A stretch of DNA of 64,000 nucleotides from Paracoccaceae bacterium (GCA_002708925.1 PAPN01000014.1:1-64000), one strand, 5' to 3'; shown: positions 26,377-35,298, counted from the first letter of the stretch. The notes: generated by a model from the sequence alone, not told the origin. Numbers and translations: made by a program.

Positions 26377-27102
26377 CTAGGGCCTATTGGTTACGCGCGC
26401 CAGTACCAGTGCGGAAACATCGCAAGCCCCGGCCGCCAAACACGCATCTGCGGCGGCCGTCAGCGTTGCCCCTGTCGTCATCACATCATCCACCACAATG
26501 ACATGCCGACCCTGCAATCTGTCCCGCCTTTTGGGGTGCAGCTTGATCGCATCCTGCATCTGGGCGAACCGTTGATCGCGGCCTTGGCCCTGCGTGCTCA
26601 GCGTCCTCAGCGGTCGGATCAGCAGATCCGGGCAACACTCTACCCCCGCGTTCCGCGCCACCGATTGCGCCAGCAGGGCGGCTTGATTGAACCGCCGTTT
26701 CAGCAGCCGCGTCCAATGCAGCGGAATCGGAGCCAGCAGGCAATCGCCCTGCATCAGCTCGCGTCCGGCGCGGGCCATCCACACCCCAGCCCCCCGCGCG
26801 ATTTCGTGGCGATCCCCGTGTTTCAGATCCAGCACCAGCCGCTTGCCGTTCCCATCATACAAAAACACCGCGCACCCGCGTGACCAGGGGCGCGGAGTGG
26901 TCAGGCAATCGTCACACAGTTCGGCCTCAGACGATTCGCCGGGCAGAGGCACCCCGCAAGCATCGCACGTCAGCCCGGTGATAAACGGCGTATCGCGCCA
27001 GCAAGTGCCGCACAGGCCGAACTCGGATTCCACCATATCACCGCAACACAGGCAACGCGGCGGATATATCGCACGTAACGCGGTTTGAAACTTTGCCATC
27101 AT
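26377..27102 (-). CDS. comF: ComF family phosphoribosyltransferase-like protein
   Basis: A 241-residue protein with an N-terminal double zinc-finger region (CLCCG ... CGTCW ... CDACG ... CDDC) and a C-terminal phosphoribosyltransferase fold carrying the PRPP motif HVIVVDDVMTTGATL. ComF acts in natural transformation in some bacteria, probably at the cytoplasmic step with the ComFA/PriA-like helicase. The gene is divergent from a methyltransferase-fold gene with only 18 bases between start codons. Confidence 0.9.
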   Translation of the reverse strand: MMAKFQTALRAIYPPRCLCCGDMVESEFGLCGTCWRDTPFITGLTCDACGVPLPGESSEAELCDDCLTTPRPWSRGCAVFLYDGNGKRLVLDLKHGDRHEIARGAGVWMARAGRELMQGDCLLAPIPLHWTRLLKRRFNQAALLAQSVARNAGVECCPDLLIRPLRTLSTQGQGRDQRFAQMQDAIKLHPKRRDRLQGRHVIVVDDVMTTGATLTAAADACLAAGACDVSALVLARVTNRP

Positions 27103-27120
27103 CGCTTTATCTGTGCGCCC

Positions 27121-27939
27121 ATGACTGAGATGCCCAAACTAACCGACCCGGCGGCCCTGGCCCGCAACCGCGCCCGCGCTTTGCGCGATCCGGCGCTGTT
27201 CCTGCACGAAACCGCGTGGGAGGAGTTTCAGGATCGGCTCTCTTTGGTTAACAGAACCTTTAAATTTCCGGCGATCGTGACAGGTTTTCCCGATTTCTGG
27301 ACCAACACCCTGCCAAACGCCAAGATCGTCGCGGATACCGACGTGCTGGAGCTAAAGCCAGGTGCCCACGATCTGGTGCTGCACGCGATGTCGATGCATT
27401 GGGCCAGCGATCCGGTGGGGCAGATGATTCAGGCCCGGCGCGCGCTGAAACCGGACGGGCTGTTCGTCGCGGCACTGTTCGGCGGGCAGACTTTGCACGA
27501 ATTGCGCGCCGCGCTGGCCGAGGCCGAAGCCCGCATCTGCGGCGGTCTGTCCCCTCGCGTCGCCCCCATGGCCGAGATCCGCGATCTGGGCGGTCTGCTG
27601 CAACGGGCCGGATTTGCCCTGCCGGTGGCAGATAGCGTGCCGCTGGATGTCAGCTATCGGTCGGCCTTTCATCTGATGCGCGATCTGCGCGCGATGGGCG
27701 AGGCAAACGCCCTAGACGCCCGCCTGCGCCACCCAACGCGCCGCAGTCTTTTCCAAACCGCCGCGCAGATCTATCAGGACAGCTTTGGCACGGATGGGCG
27801 CATTCCGGCCACGTTCGAACTGATCTTCCTGCTGGGCTGGGCCCCCGACGACAGCCAACCGCAGCCCCTGCGCCCCGGATCGGCCTCGGCCCGGCTGGCG
27901 GATGCCCTGGGCACAACAGAAATCAAGCTTCCGGATTGA
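27121..27939 (+). CDS. Methyltransferase-fold protein (NDUFAF5/BioC-like) with degenerate SAM motif
   Basis: A 272-residue class I methyltransferase-like protein. The later part of the fold is clear: HDLVLHAMSMHWASDPVGQM, RALKPDGLFVAALFGG, and QTLHELRAALAEAE, which match BioC/NDUFAF5 proteins. However, where the family has a Gly-rich SAM motif, this one has FPAIVTGFPDFWTNTLP, with no GxGxG. It may be inactive, use another ligand, or act as an assembly factor for complex I as NDUFAF5 does (inference). The start at 27121 follows the comF divergence; a longer frame upstream starts inside comF. Confidence 0.8.
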   Translation: MTEMPKLTDPAALARNRARALRDPALFLHETAWEEFQDRLSLVNRTFKFPAIVTGFPDFWTNTLPNAKIVADTDVLELKPGAHDLVLHAMSMHWASDPVGQMIQARRALKPDGLFVAALFGGQTLHELRAALAEAEARICGGLSPRVAPMAEIRDLGGLLQRAGFALPVADSVPLDVSYRSAFHLMRDLRAMGEANALDARLRHPTRRSLFQTAAQIYQDSFGTDGRIPATFELIFLLGWAPDDSQPQPLRPGSASARLADALGTTEIKLPD

Positions 27940-27997
27940 CCTGTGGCCTCTGGCCTTTATCTGGGGTGATAGCAGCTATGAAACGGAATAGGACCAT

Positions 27998-29050
27998 ATG
28001 ACGGACCAAGCAAAGTGCCCGGCCCACGCCCCGGCGGATCACCCCAAACTGCCCACCGAGAAAGTAGGCGTCTTGCTGGCCAACCTGGGCACCCCGGACG
28101 GCACCGACTACTGGTCCATGCGCCGCTATCTGAACGAGTTTCTGTCAGACAAACGCGTCATCGACTATCCCAGCTGGAAATGGCAGCCGCTGCTGCAACT
28201 GATCATCCTGACGAAACGGCCGTTTTCCTCGGGCGCGGCCTATAAATCCATCTGGAACGAGGAAAAGAACGAAAGCCCCCTGATGACGATCACAAAGGAT
28301 CAGGTGGCGGCGATGCAGGACTCGATTGCCCAGCGCTATGGCGACCGGGTGATGGTGGATTTCTGTATGCGCTACGGAAATCCCTCGACCGAATCCAAAG
28401 TCCGCGAAATGGTTCAGGCCGGCTGCACCAAGATCCTGTTTGTCCCGCTTTATCCGCAATATGCGGGGGCGACCTCGGGCACGGCGAATGATCAGTTTTT
28501 CCGCGCCCTGATGAAGGAAAAATGGCAGCCTGCCGCGCGCACCATCCCTGCCTATTTCGATGATCCGGCCTATATCGACGCTCTGGCCCAATCGGTGGAG
28601 CGCGCCTATGGCCAGCTGGACAAACGCCCCGACATTCTGGTCGTATCCTATCACGGGATGCCCAAACGATACCTGCTGGAGGGCGACCCCTACCATTGCC
28701 AGTGCCAGAAATCGACGCGCCTGCTAAAAGAGCGCCTGGGCTGGGAAGACACTGAAATCACCACCACGTTCCAATCCGTTTTCGGCCCCGAGGAATGGCT
28801 GCGCCCCTATACCGTGGATCACGTCGCCGACCTGGCGCGCGAGGGCAAAAAGAACATTGCCGTGATCGCCCCCGCGTTTTCAGCCGACTGCATCGAGACC
28901 CTGGAAGAGATCAACGAAGAGATCCGCGAAAGCTTTGAACATGCGGGCGGCGAGGTCTTCACCTATATCCCCTGCCTGAATGACGAACCGGCGCATATCG
29001 CGGCGCTGACTGGTGTCATTGAACGAAACCTGAAGGGCTGGCTGGACTGA
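27998..29050 (+). CDS. hemH: Ferrochelatase
   Basis: Inserts Fe(II) into protoporphyrin IX in the last step of haem synthesis. Its 350 residues start with a short polar extension then VGVLLANLGTPDGTDYWSMR; the metal-site His is in VVSYHGMPKRY and the conserved Glu in APAFSADCIETLEEI. The C-terminal CQCQKS and LTGVIERNLKGWL segments are typical of alphaproteobacterial forms. AGGA precedes ATG 27998, and a bidirectional terminator follows 24 bases after the stop. hemW (52.6 kb) handles haem elsewhere in the window. Confidence 0.97.
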   Translation: MTDQAKCPAHAPADHPKLPTEKVGVLLANLGTPDGTDYWSMRRYLNEFLSDKRVIDYPSWKWQPLLQLIILTKRPFSSGAAYKSIWNEEKNESPLMTITKDQVAAMQDSIAQRYGDRVMVDFCMRYGNPSTESKVREMVQAGCTKILFVPLYPQYAGATSGTANDQFFRALMKEKWQPAARTIPAYFDDPAYIDALAQSVERAYGQLDKRPDILVVSYHGMPKRYLLEGDPYHCQCQKSTRLLKERLGWEDTEITTTFQSVFGPEEWLRPYTVDHVADLAREGKKNIAVIAPAFSADCIETLEEINEEIRESFEHAGGEVFTYIPCLNDEPAHIAALTGVIERNLKGWLD

Positions 29051-29074
29051 CACCCGAACCCAGAACATAAAAAA

Positions 29075-29102
29075 GGCGGTGGAAGTGGACCACCGCCTTT
29101 TT
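29075..29102. terminator. Bidirectional terminator between hemH and a small exported protein gene
   Basis: GGCGGTGG at 29075-29082 pairs with CCACCGCC at 29090-29097. TTTTTATTTTTT follows on the plus strand, and AAAAAA precedes on the plus strand so the minus-strand transcript also ends in U. It serves both convergent genes. Confidence 0.92.
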
Positions 29103-29124
29103 ATTTTTTGCCTGCGCGACTGAA

Positions 29125-29307
29125 TTAGTCAGCGGCGATCGCTGCGATCACGGCCAGGATAACCAGCGGCACCAGAACACCACCAGCGGACGAGCTGGAA
29201 GCTTCTTCAACGATAACCGGGGCTTCGATCACGGGCTCTGCCATGTTGCCGGCAAATGCGGTCGAAGCAGCGGCGGTCAGAGCAGCGGCGAGAACGAGTT
29301 TCTTCAT
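29125..29307 (-). CDS. 60-residue exported single-helix protein
   Basis: Begins MKKLVLAAALTAAASTAFAG, a canonical signal peptide with an AFA cleavage site, then an acidic stretch (AEPVIEAPVIVEEASSS) and a second hydrophobic helix GGVLVPLVILAVIAAIAAD at the C-terminus. GGAGG sits five to seven bases before ATG 29307. Similar short proteins beside hemH are, as I recall, sometimes mislabelled ferrochelatase. No known function; it may be a small membrane or periplasmic structural protein. A 6-bp inverted repeat lies about 80 bases upstream (29382-29397). Confidence 0.75.
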   Translation of the reverse strand: MKKLVLAAALTAAASTAFAGNMAEPVIEAPVIVEEASSSSAGGVLVPLVILAVIAAIAAD

Positions 29308-29448
29308 AGTATCCTCCAGATATAAGCCCACCACGCATTGCGCATGGCAAGCACCCAAGACTTACCTCGTATTTCTGGTCTAATCAGTATTCTGATTTAA
29401 TTGCAAACTTTACTTCGCGCACAGTCAGCCGTGACGGACAAATTGTCG

Positions 29449-30033
29449 TCAAATAAGCAACACCTGTGTGCCAATTTTCGCCAGAGCGAACAGCTCTGAG
29501 ATATGCTCATTATACAAACCGATGCAACCGTTAGAGGAGCGCCGGCCGATCTTGCGCGTGTCATGTGTGCCATGAATGCGATAGTAGGTCCAGCTCAGAT
29601 ACAGCGCATGGGTGCCCAGCGGATTGTCCGGCCCCGGAGGCACATAATCCGGCCATTCGGGATTGCGCTTTTTCATTGACGGAGTCGGCCGCCAGCTGGG
29701 GCCATCCACCTTGCGCACGACTTTGGTACGGCCGCGGCGCGTCAAATCCTCGGTCAGCGGCACGCTGGAGGGATAGAGCTTGTAGATCGTCTGATCCTGA
29801 GACCAGTAGTGCAAAGCCCGCGAATCGATATCCACCAGGATGGCACCATTGCGCAGATTGTCGAAATAGGGCCGCCAGTCCAGCGAACGAAAGCTGGAAA
29901 TGTTGCGACGAACGACCTGGGTAATATCGCGCTCCACCTCAACAGTGTGGTCTGCGTCCAAATCCTGATCCTGTGCAATTGCCGGCGCGCCGATCAAAGC
30001 GGCACTACCTGCCAGGAAGTCTCTGCGTTTCAT
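29449..30033 (-). CDS. Tat-exported L,D-transpeptidase (YkuD)
   Basis: A 194-residue cell-wall enzyme. The N-terminus MKRRDFLAGSAALIGAPAIA is a Tat signal (RRDFL). The YkuD catalytic region is complete: His154 in YRIHGTHDTR and Cys170 in SSNGCIGLYN. L,D-transpeptidases make 3-3 cross-links in peptidoglycan or attach lipoproteins. Residues 63-90 contain the family's ILVDIDSRALHYWSQDQ start. A second YkuD gene and a CAP lipoprotein lie to the right, so this is a small envelope cluster. Confidence 0.94.
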   Translation of the reverse strand: MKRRDFLAGSAALIGAPAIAQDQDLDADHTVEVERDITQVVRRNISSFRSLDWRPYFDNLRNGAILVDIDSRALHYWSQDQTIYKLYPSSVPLTEDLTRRGRTKVVRKVDGPSWRPTPSMKKRNPEWPDYVPPGPDNPLGTHALYLSWTYYRIHGTHDTRKIGRRSSNGCIGLYNEHISELFALAKIGTQVLLI

Positions 30034-30217
30034 TTTTATACTCCTCGGCGGGAAATCCTTGCTGCCGCCGTCCTATCCGGTTATCGCGCGATATTATGGC
30101 CGGAAAGCCGCAGTCGCAAATCAAACCCCCGTTAACAGGCCAACTCTCGCGGATGTGAGTTTGATCGGCAACGCAAGACGCGCTAGAGCGGTCAGGTACT
30201 AAATTAGGAAATTCACT

Positions 30218-30754
30218 ATGCTGCGTCTTTTGGTTTTGCTGCTTATCGGATCGCTAAGCCTGTCAGCCTGCACCACCACAACCGCGCCGACATTGGGCGC
30301 CGACGGCAAACCTCTGCCACGTCTGTACCGGATTTCGAAATCAGATGAGGGCCGGATTCAGTATCGGATGCTTGATTCGGTTAATGCTCTTAGGCAGGCG
30401 TCGGGCGCGCAGCCCGTGGCGCTGGACGCGCAGCTGACCGCCGCCGCCGCGACGCATTCGCGGGACATGTCGGTGCAAAATCGCCCCTGGCACTTCGGCT
30501 CTGACGGCTCCTCGCCGCTAGAGCGGGTCGCTCGGGTGGGCTATGGCGGGCAGCTGGGGGGCGAGAATATCTCGGAAACCTATGAAACCGAGCTGGAAAC
30601 CCTATCGGCCTGGATGGAACAGGATGACACCCGCCGCGTGATTCTGGACCCGAACAGCGATCAGATGGGTTTCGCCTGGTACCAAGAGGAAAACGGGAAA
30701 ATCTGGTGGACCCTGGTCATGGGCCGGTCGCTGGCCGCGATCCCTCAGGGATAA
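30218..30754 (+). CDS. CAP/SCP-domain lipoprotein
   Basis: A 178-residue lipoprotein: the hydrophobic start ends in the lipobox LSAC with Cys at about residue 18. The CAP (cysteine-rich secretory, SCP/PR1) fold follows: MLDSVNALRQASG, LTAAAATHSRDMS, HFGSDGSSPLERV, GGENISE. His and Glu of the CAP cavity are present. Bacterial CAP proteins are secreted and may act as proteases or lipid/peptidoglycan-associated factors; none is proven here. It overlaps the second L,D-transpeptidase by ten bases, convergent. Confidence 0.88.
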   Translation: MLRLLVLLLIGSLSLSACTTTTAPTLGADGKPLPRLYRISKSDEGRIQYRMLDSVNALRQASGAQPVALDAQLTAAAATHSRDMSVQNRPWHFGSDGSSPLERVARVGYGGQLGGENISETYETELETLSAWMEQDDTRRVILDPNSDQMGFAWYQEENGKIWWTLVMGRSLAAIPQG

Positions 30755-31239
30755 ATCGAGATCGGCGTCCCGTTCTTCACCATCGCATAGATTTGCTCCA
30801 TCTCGCGGTTTGAAACCGCAATGCAGCCGGCTGTCCAGTCGCGTCCGGCATTTCGGTATTTCTTGGGCTTACCGTGGATGAAAATATCGCCGCCCGGACT
30901 TTTGCCCGAGGCATTGGCCCGCGCGCGATCCAGTGGATTTGGGTACGAAATCCCCACGGACAGGTGAAATTCGCTATTAGGGTTGCGGCGGTCAATGACA
31001 TAGTGGCCCTCGGGGGTTTTGCCATCACCTTCGAAACGCTTGTGCCCCTCAGGTGCAAAACCCAGGCCCATATCATAGGATTTAAGCACCTTTTCATGGT
31101 GCAGCAGGTGCATTCTCCGGTCCTCTTTAAGGACAACAACCCGCGTGACCTCGGGGCCGTGATAGGATCTGAACTTGGATGAACACCCCGCCAGCCCAAT
31201 CAAAATCAGCCCGATCATCAGGAATTTCATGTTCCGCAT
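30745..31239 (-). CDS. Lipoprotein L,D-transpeptidase (YkuD)
   Basis: A 164-residue protein with a lipobox LAGC at Cys19 (MRNMKFLMIGLILIGLAGC), so it is anchored to a membrane. The YkuD domain covers most of the rest: VVVLKEDRRMHLLHHEKVL, FIHGKPKKY, and the nucleophile in DWTAGCIAVSN. Start ATG 31239 gives the cleanest lipoprotein signal; ATG 31230 is possible. The open frame reaches further upstream into the next gene without a ribosome site. Unlike the paralogue at 29.4 kb it is exported by Sec, not Tat. Confidence 0.92.
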   Translation of the reverse strand: MRNMKFLMIGLILIGLAGCSSKFRSYHGPEVTRVVVLKEDRRMHLLHHEKVLKSYDMGLGFAPEGHKRFEGDGKTPEGHYVIDRRNPNSEFHLSVGISYPNPLDRARANASGKSPGGDIFIHGKPKKYRNAGRDWTAGCIAVSNREMEQIYAMVKNGTPISIYP

Positions 31240-31312
31240 CTGCTCTGCCCCGGTTTTGTTTTGCGGGGAATGTAGCTTTTTTTGCCGCCTGCGGGTAGCC
31301 CCGACAAACGGC

Positions 31313-32536
31313 TCACGCGGATGTGAGGGAGAAACTACCGACCAGTTCCACATGCGAGGACCAGCGGAATTGATCCACCACCTGCACCCAATTCAGCCGA
31401 TACCCCGCCGCCAGCAAAATCCTGGCATCCCGCGCAAACGTCACGGGGTTACAGGACACAAAGGCAATCACCGGAATGCCGGACTGCGCCAGTTCCTGCA
31501 CCTGAGCCTCGGCTCCAGCGCGCGGCGGGTCAATCACCGCAGCCCCGAATTTGGCCAGCTCATCCGGCAGCAAGGGGCGGCGAAACAGATCGCGCGCTTC
31601 GTGGGTGATGCGCTTTAGCCCCGTTCCTTCGCGCCAGGCGCGATCCAGCGCAGCCATCATATCGGGCGCACCTTCGACGGCATGAATCTCGGCCGCGCGC
31701 GCCATGGGCAGGGCAAACGTCCCGCATCCGGCGAACAGATCCACAACGGGATCACAGCCCGCAACGATTTCCTGAACCGCGCTGCGCAGCGCTTCTTCTC
31801 CGTCTTTGGTGGCCTGAAGGAAGGCGCCAAACGGCGGCACAACCTGCACACCCCCCAAATTCTGCACCGGAGGATGGCGCATCGCGACCACCTCATCCCC
31901 CCAGGCCAGACGCGCAAGCCCGTGTTTTTCAGTCTGTGCGGCCAGATCTATACGCAGCTGCCCATCCAGCGGCTTACCACCCGTGACGGCGATATCCAGA
32001 CCGGCCTCGGACATCGTGGCCAGAACCGATAATTCACCCTTGCGGCTGCCACCGATCTGAGCCAGCTCTTCGGCCACGGGAACAGCAGCCAGCAGCGCAG
32101 GCTCGATCAGCTGACAATCGGGAATCGCCACAATCGTATCCGAAGCACGCGCGTGAAACCCGGCCATCGCGCCTTTCTTTGTGCGGCGCGCCGAGAAGCT
32201 GGCTCGCCGCCGCGTGCCAGGGGCCGAAGTCAGGATTGGGCGAAACGCGGTCTCAATCCCCTGCGCGGTCAGGGCAGAGCGAACAACCCCGACTTTCCAA
32301 TCCGCAACAAAATCATTGCTGGCATGTTGCAGCTGGCAGCCACCGCAGGCCTTGAAATGCCGGCACGGCGCAGACACCCGATCCGAAGAAGGCGTCACAA
32401 CCCGAATATCCGTCAGCTTTTGCCCGCTCAGAGTGCCCGTCACCACCTCACCCGGCAAGGTCAGCGGAGCAAAAATCGGGCCCGCAGCGATCCCGTCGCC
32501 TTGGTGCCCCAGTCGAGTAATTGTGTAGTCTGCCAT
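31313..32536 (-). CDS. RNA (uracil-C5) methyltransferase, TrmA/RlmD type
   Basis: A 407-residue RNA m5U methyltransferase. An N-terminal TRAM-like segment is followed by a Fe-S cluster set CRHFKACGGCQLQH; the SAM region has VVDLFAGCGTFALP, the PPR motif is DPPRAGAEAQ, and the nucleophile Cys is in FVSCNPVTFARDA. RlmD (23S U1939) is the closest call but RlmC or a tRNA target is possible. Start ATG 32536 gives MADYTITRLGHQGDG, the normal N-terminus; a TTG upstream adds six residues. Confidence 0.92.
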   Translation of the reverse strand: MADYTITRLGHQGDGIAAGPIFAPLTLPGEVVTGTLSGQKLTDIRVVTPSSDRVSAPCRHFKACGGCQLQHASNDFVADWKVGVVRSALTAQGIETAFRPILTSAPGTRRRASFSARRTKKGAMAGFHARASDTIVAIPDCQLIEPALLAAVPVAEELAQIGGSRKGELSVLATMSEAGLDIAVTGGKPLDGQLRIDLAAQTEKHGLARLAWGDEVVAMRHPPVQNLGGVQVVPPFGAFLQATKDGEEALRSAVQEIVAGCDPVVDLFAGCGTFALPMARAAEIHAVEGAPDMMAALDRAWREGTGLKRITHEARDLFRRPLLPDELAKFGAAVIDPPRAGAEAQVQELAQSGIPVIAFVSCNPVTFARDARILLAAGYRLNWVQVVDQFRWSSHVELVGSFSLTSA

Positions 32537-32574
32537 ACCCTCAGATAGCGCCAAGTCAGCCGCACCGAAAGCCC

Positions 32575-33729
32575 TTATAGCATCTCCAGCAGCTGCTGTT
32601 TGCTTAGCGCAAAGCCTGACGCGATCCAGGCTTGCTCTAACCGTTTGAGCGCCGCCCCCAATTCCGCACCCGACAGCCCAGGCATCAGATCGCGCCCCGT
32701 AAGCGGGAAAATCGCGGTGGCGGCGCGATCAATCTGCGCACGGTCCAGACAAACCGGCGTTTCAAACGCCACCGCCCGCAACAAGGCCACATCCACAGCC
32801 ATCTGCGGCCCCTGCCGATAGGCGATTTCAGGCAAGGTTAGGGTCGATTCAATGCCTGATCTCAATTGCTCCAAACGTCTTTGCTGCGCTTTCGAAAGAC
32901 GCAGGCGCTGGCCCAGACTCTCGCCCCCCAGACAGGCCAGTCTGCGCAGGGCATCGGGGGGCTGGTGAGCCGAAACCTCTTGATGCACCAGGATCGTCAC
33001 CCCCCTGGCGTCCGCGCCCGGCACCACCGCTGACAACACAGCTGAGGCTTGCATCGCGGCAACTGCCGGCGCCGGATCGGGGGCGTTCAGCAGTTTCAGA
33101 AGCTCTGCGCCAACCCGCTCGGCCGAGAGCCCGGCCAGGCCGTCAATATTCCCCGCGATCGCCGCCAGACCATCCGCATCCAGCCCCTGTTCAGGATCGC
33201 CATACCAGGCGTAGAACCGGAAAAACCGCAGGATTCTCAGATAATCCTCTTTGATCCGCTGCTCGGGGTCTTCGATAAAGCGGATCTGGCGCTTGCCCAG
33301 ATCCACAAGGCCCGCATTCAGCGGATCCAGCACCCTGCCGGCTTTGTCGGCATAAAGCGCGTTCATCGTAAAATCGCGGCGCAGGGCATCTTCGAGAATA
33401 TCGGTGGAAAAGGCGACAATGGCGCGCCGACCGTCGGTTTCGACATCCCGGCGAAACGTGGTGATCTCATGCGGGATTCCGCCGGAAATCACTGTGACGG
33501 TGCCGTGATCTATCCCTGTGGGAACCGATTTCAGGCCTGTTTTCCGGGCCAGACCCAACACCTGTTCGGGCCTTGCGTCGGTGCTGATGTCAATATCCGC
33601 GACCTCTGCCCCGATCAGGGCATTCCGCACGCAGCCACCGACAAAATAGGCCTGGTGCCCGCCCTGTTCCAGCATCTTGCACACGGCTTGGGTGGCCGGG
33701 TTTTCGATCCAGTCGCCCGAAACTTTCAT
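32575..33729 (-). CDS. cca: tRNA CCA-adding enzyme / poly(A) polymerase-type nucleotidyltransferase
   Basis: A class II nucleotidyltransferase of 384 residues with FVGGCVRNALIG and the catalytic Asp pair in ADIDIST at 45-52, then the head/neck motifs (RRDFTMNALY, EDYLRILRFFRFYAWYG). It repairs or completes the 3'-CCA of tRNAs. The start overlaps the upstream Nudix stop (ATGA), so the two are coupled. No HD domain is visible. Confidence 0.95.
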   Translation of the reverse strand: MKVSGDWIENPATQAVCKMLEQGGHQAYFVGGCVRNALIGAEVADIDISTDARPEQVLGLARKTGLKSVPTGIDHGTVTVISGGIPHEITTFRRDVETDGRRAIVAFSTDILEDALRRDFTMNALYADKAGRVLDPLNAGLVDLGKRQIRFIEDPEQRIKEDYLRILRFFRFYAWYGDPEQGLDADGLAAIAGNIDGLAGLSAERVGAELLKLLNAPDPAPAVAAMQASAVLSAVVPGADARGVTILVHQEVSAHQPPDALRRLACLGGESLGQRLRLSKAQQRRLEQLRSGIESTLTLPEIAYRQGPQMAVDVALLRAVAFETPVCLDRAQIDRAATAIFPLTGRDLMPGLSGAELGAALKRLEQAWIASGFALSKQQLLEML

Positions 33730-34331
33730 CCGTTCATCCTATCTGCCAGCCCCCGCAGAATGCGCGCGGTCGCGCCCCAGATGTAATACGGCCCATAAGC
33801 GACAGTGTAATAATGCCGGCGCACCCCGCGCCAGCGCCGCCCCTGAATCGAATACCGGCGCGGATCGGTCACATGCGACAACGGTACATAGAAGATCTCG
33901 TCTACCTCGCCCGGTTCGGGAACAGGATCGAAGGCGCCAGTCACGCGTGCCAAAACCGGAGTGACGGTAAAACTCGTGACGGTCTCGTGCGCGGGCAGAG
34001 TGCCCAGCACCTCGACGCTGCGCGGATGCAGCCCCACTTCCTCGTGCGCTTCGCGCAGCGCGGCGGCCACGACATCTACGTCGGTATCGTCCTGTTTGCC
34101 GCCAGGAAAGGCAATCTGCCCAGGGTGATGCTTCAGATGCGAGGCGCGTTTGGTAAGGATCAGGTGCGGCTCTTGTTTGATGTCTACGAAGGCGGCCAAC
34201 ACACCGGCCGGGCGCAGTTTTCGCCCCGCCGGCAGTTTGAAATCCGGGTTCAGATCGAAATCAGAAGAGGACGAACTGGGCCTTGTCAGAGCCTGTTTTA
34301 TGCCCCTGTACGGATCAGGCATTGGGCGCAT
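33726..34331 (-). CDS. Nudix CoA pyrophosphatase-type hydrolase
   Basis: A 201-residue Nudix protein. The box is GGKQDDTDVDVVAAALREAHEEVG, preceded by LTKRASHLKHHPGQIAFPGG, the signature of the NudL (CoA diphosphatase) group. Its length fits. ATG 34331 is the preferred start (GGGG four bases upstream) and overlaps the end of hslO. It is part of a hslO-nudix-cca run with overlapping stops and starts. Confidence 0.92.
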   Translation of the reverse strand: MRPMPDPYRGIKQALTRPSSSSSDFDLNPDFKLPAGRKLRPAGVLAAFVDIKQEPHLILTKRASHLKHHPGQIAFPGGKQDDTDVDVVAAALREAHEEVGLHPRSVEVLGTLPAHETVTSFTVTPVLARVTGAFDPVPEPGEVDEIFYVPLSHVTDPRRYSIQGRRWRGVRRHYYTVAYGPYYIWGATARILRGLADRMNG

Positions 34332-35298
34332 CAAACCCCAAAGTCGCCGGATCCAGATCGTAATGCGCCCCGCAAAACTGGCAGTCTGCGGTGACGCGCC
34401 CGGCGTCTGTCGTCATCTTTTCGATGTCCTTTTGCGAATAGATCGACATCGTTTGCCGCACCCTGTCCTCAGAGCAGGTGCACCCGAACCGCACGGGCTG
34501 AGCATCATAGACGCGCGGAGCCTCTTCGTGGAACAGGCGCACCAGCAAATCGGCGGGCGTGACCGACGGGCCGATCAGTTCAAGATCCTCAACGGAATCC
34601 AGCAGAATATTCGCCCGATTCCAGTTTTCCTCGGCATCCTCGTCAATCAGATCGCGTGGGTGCAGCAGGCCGCCCTCTCCGGTTGCCTCTTCGCCTTTGG
34701 CAAAGGGCGAAGCTTTGGGCATATGCTGCAACATCACACCGCCCGCGCGCCAATATTCGGCGATGCCCGGCTCTTGTGATTTACCAAAGCTTAAGGAAAA
34801 CCGCGTGGCAATCTGTTCGGATTGAGCGAAATACGCCTCGGCGCAGGCTGAAATGGACCCGCCCGCCAGAGGGGTCAGGCCCTGATAGGGCGCGGTGCCC
34901 CGCCCCTGGTCGATCATGATCGCAAAATACCCCTTGCCGATCTGATCGAACGGAGCGCCCTGAGTCAGGCGATCCGCGTCAAAGCTGGCATAGGCACGGA
35001 TTTTAGCGGGCTCTCCTTCGTCCGTAGGACCAAAATAATCCGTGGCAATCATGCGCACGGGCCCATCCGACTGCACCTGCAACGACAGTTTCCAGCGCAG
35101 TTTGATTGTCTGCCCGATCAGCGCGGTCAGCAGCGCCATCTCGGCGACAAGGGCCTCGACCAGCGGCGGATAATCGTGCTGTTTCAACACGCCATCCAAA
35201 ACGCCGTCTAAACGGGCAACACGCCCGCGAATGTCCGATTTATCCAGCTGGAACGGCAAAACAGTGTCGTCCCAGGCGAGTTTATTTCCAAGAGTCAT
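34315..35298 (-). CDS. hslO: Redox-regulated chaperone Hsp33
   Basis: A 327-residue Hsp33. The zinc redox switch is intact at the C-terminus: CTC then, about 30 residues later, CQFC. Oxidation releases zinc and activates the holdase. Substrate-binding parts include YFAQSEQIATRFSLS and GGVMLQHMP. ATG 35298 follows AAGGAAA. A strong RpoH-type promoter match lies just upstream (35338-35364), consistent with heat and oxidative induction. First gene of a three-gene run. Confidence 0.96.
   Translation of the reverse strand: MTLGNKLAWDDTVLPFQLDKSDIRGRVARLDGVLDGVLKQHDYPPLVEALVAEMALLTALIGQTIKLRWKLSLQVQSDGPVRMIATDYFGPTDEGEPAKIRAYASFDADRLTQGAPFDQIGKGYFAIMIDQGRGTAPYQGLTPLAGGSISACAEAYFAQSEQIATRFSLSFGKSQEPGIAEYWRAGGVMLQHMPKASPFAKGEEATGEGGLLHPRDLIDEDAEENWNRANILLDSVEDLELIGPSVTPADLLVRLFHEEAPRVYDAQPVRFGCTCSEDRVRQTMSIYSQKDIEKMTTDAGRVTADCQFCGAHYDLDPATLGFDAPNA

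Noticed and set aside
27248-27263. CtrA-like TTAA pair upstream of comF
   Set aside because: Spacing is eight bases instead of seven and the pair lies about 150 bases upstream, inside the methyltransferase coding region.
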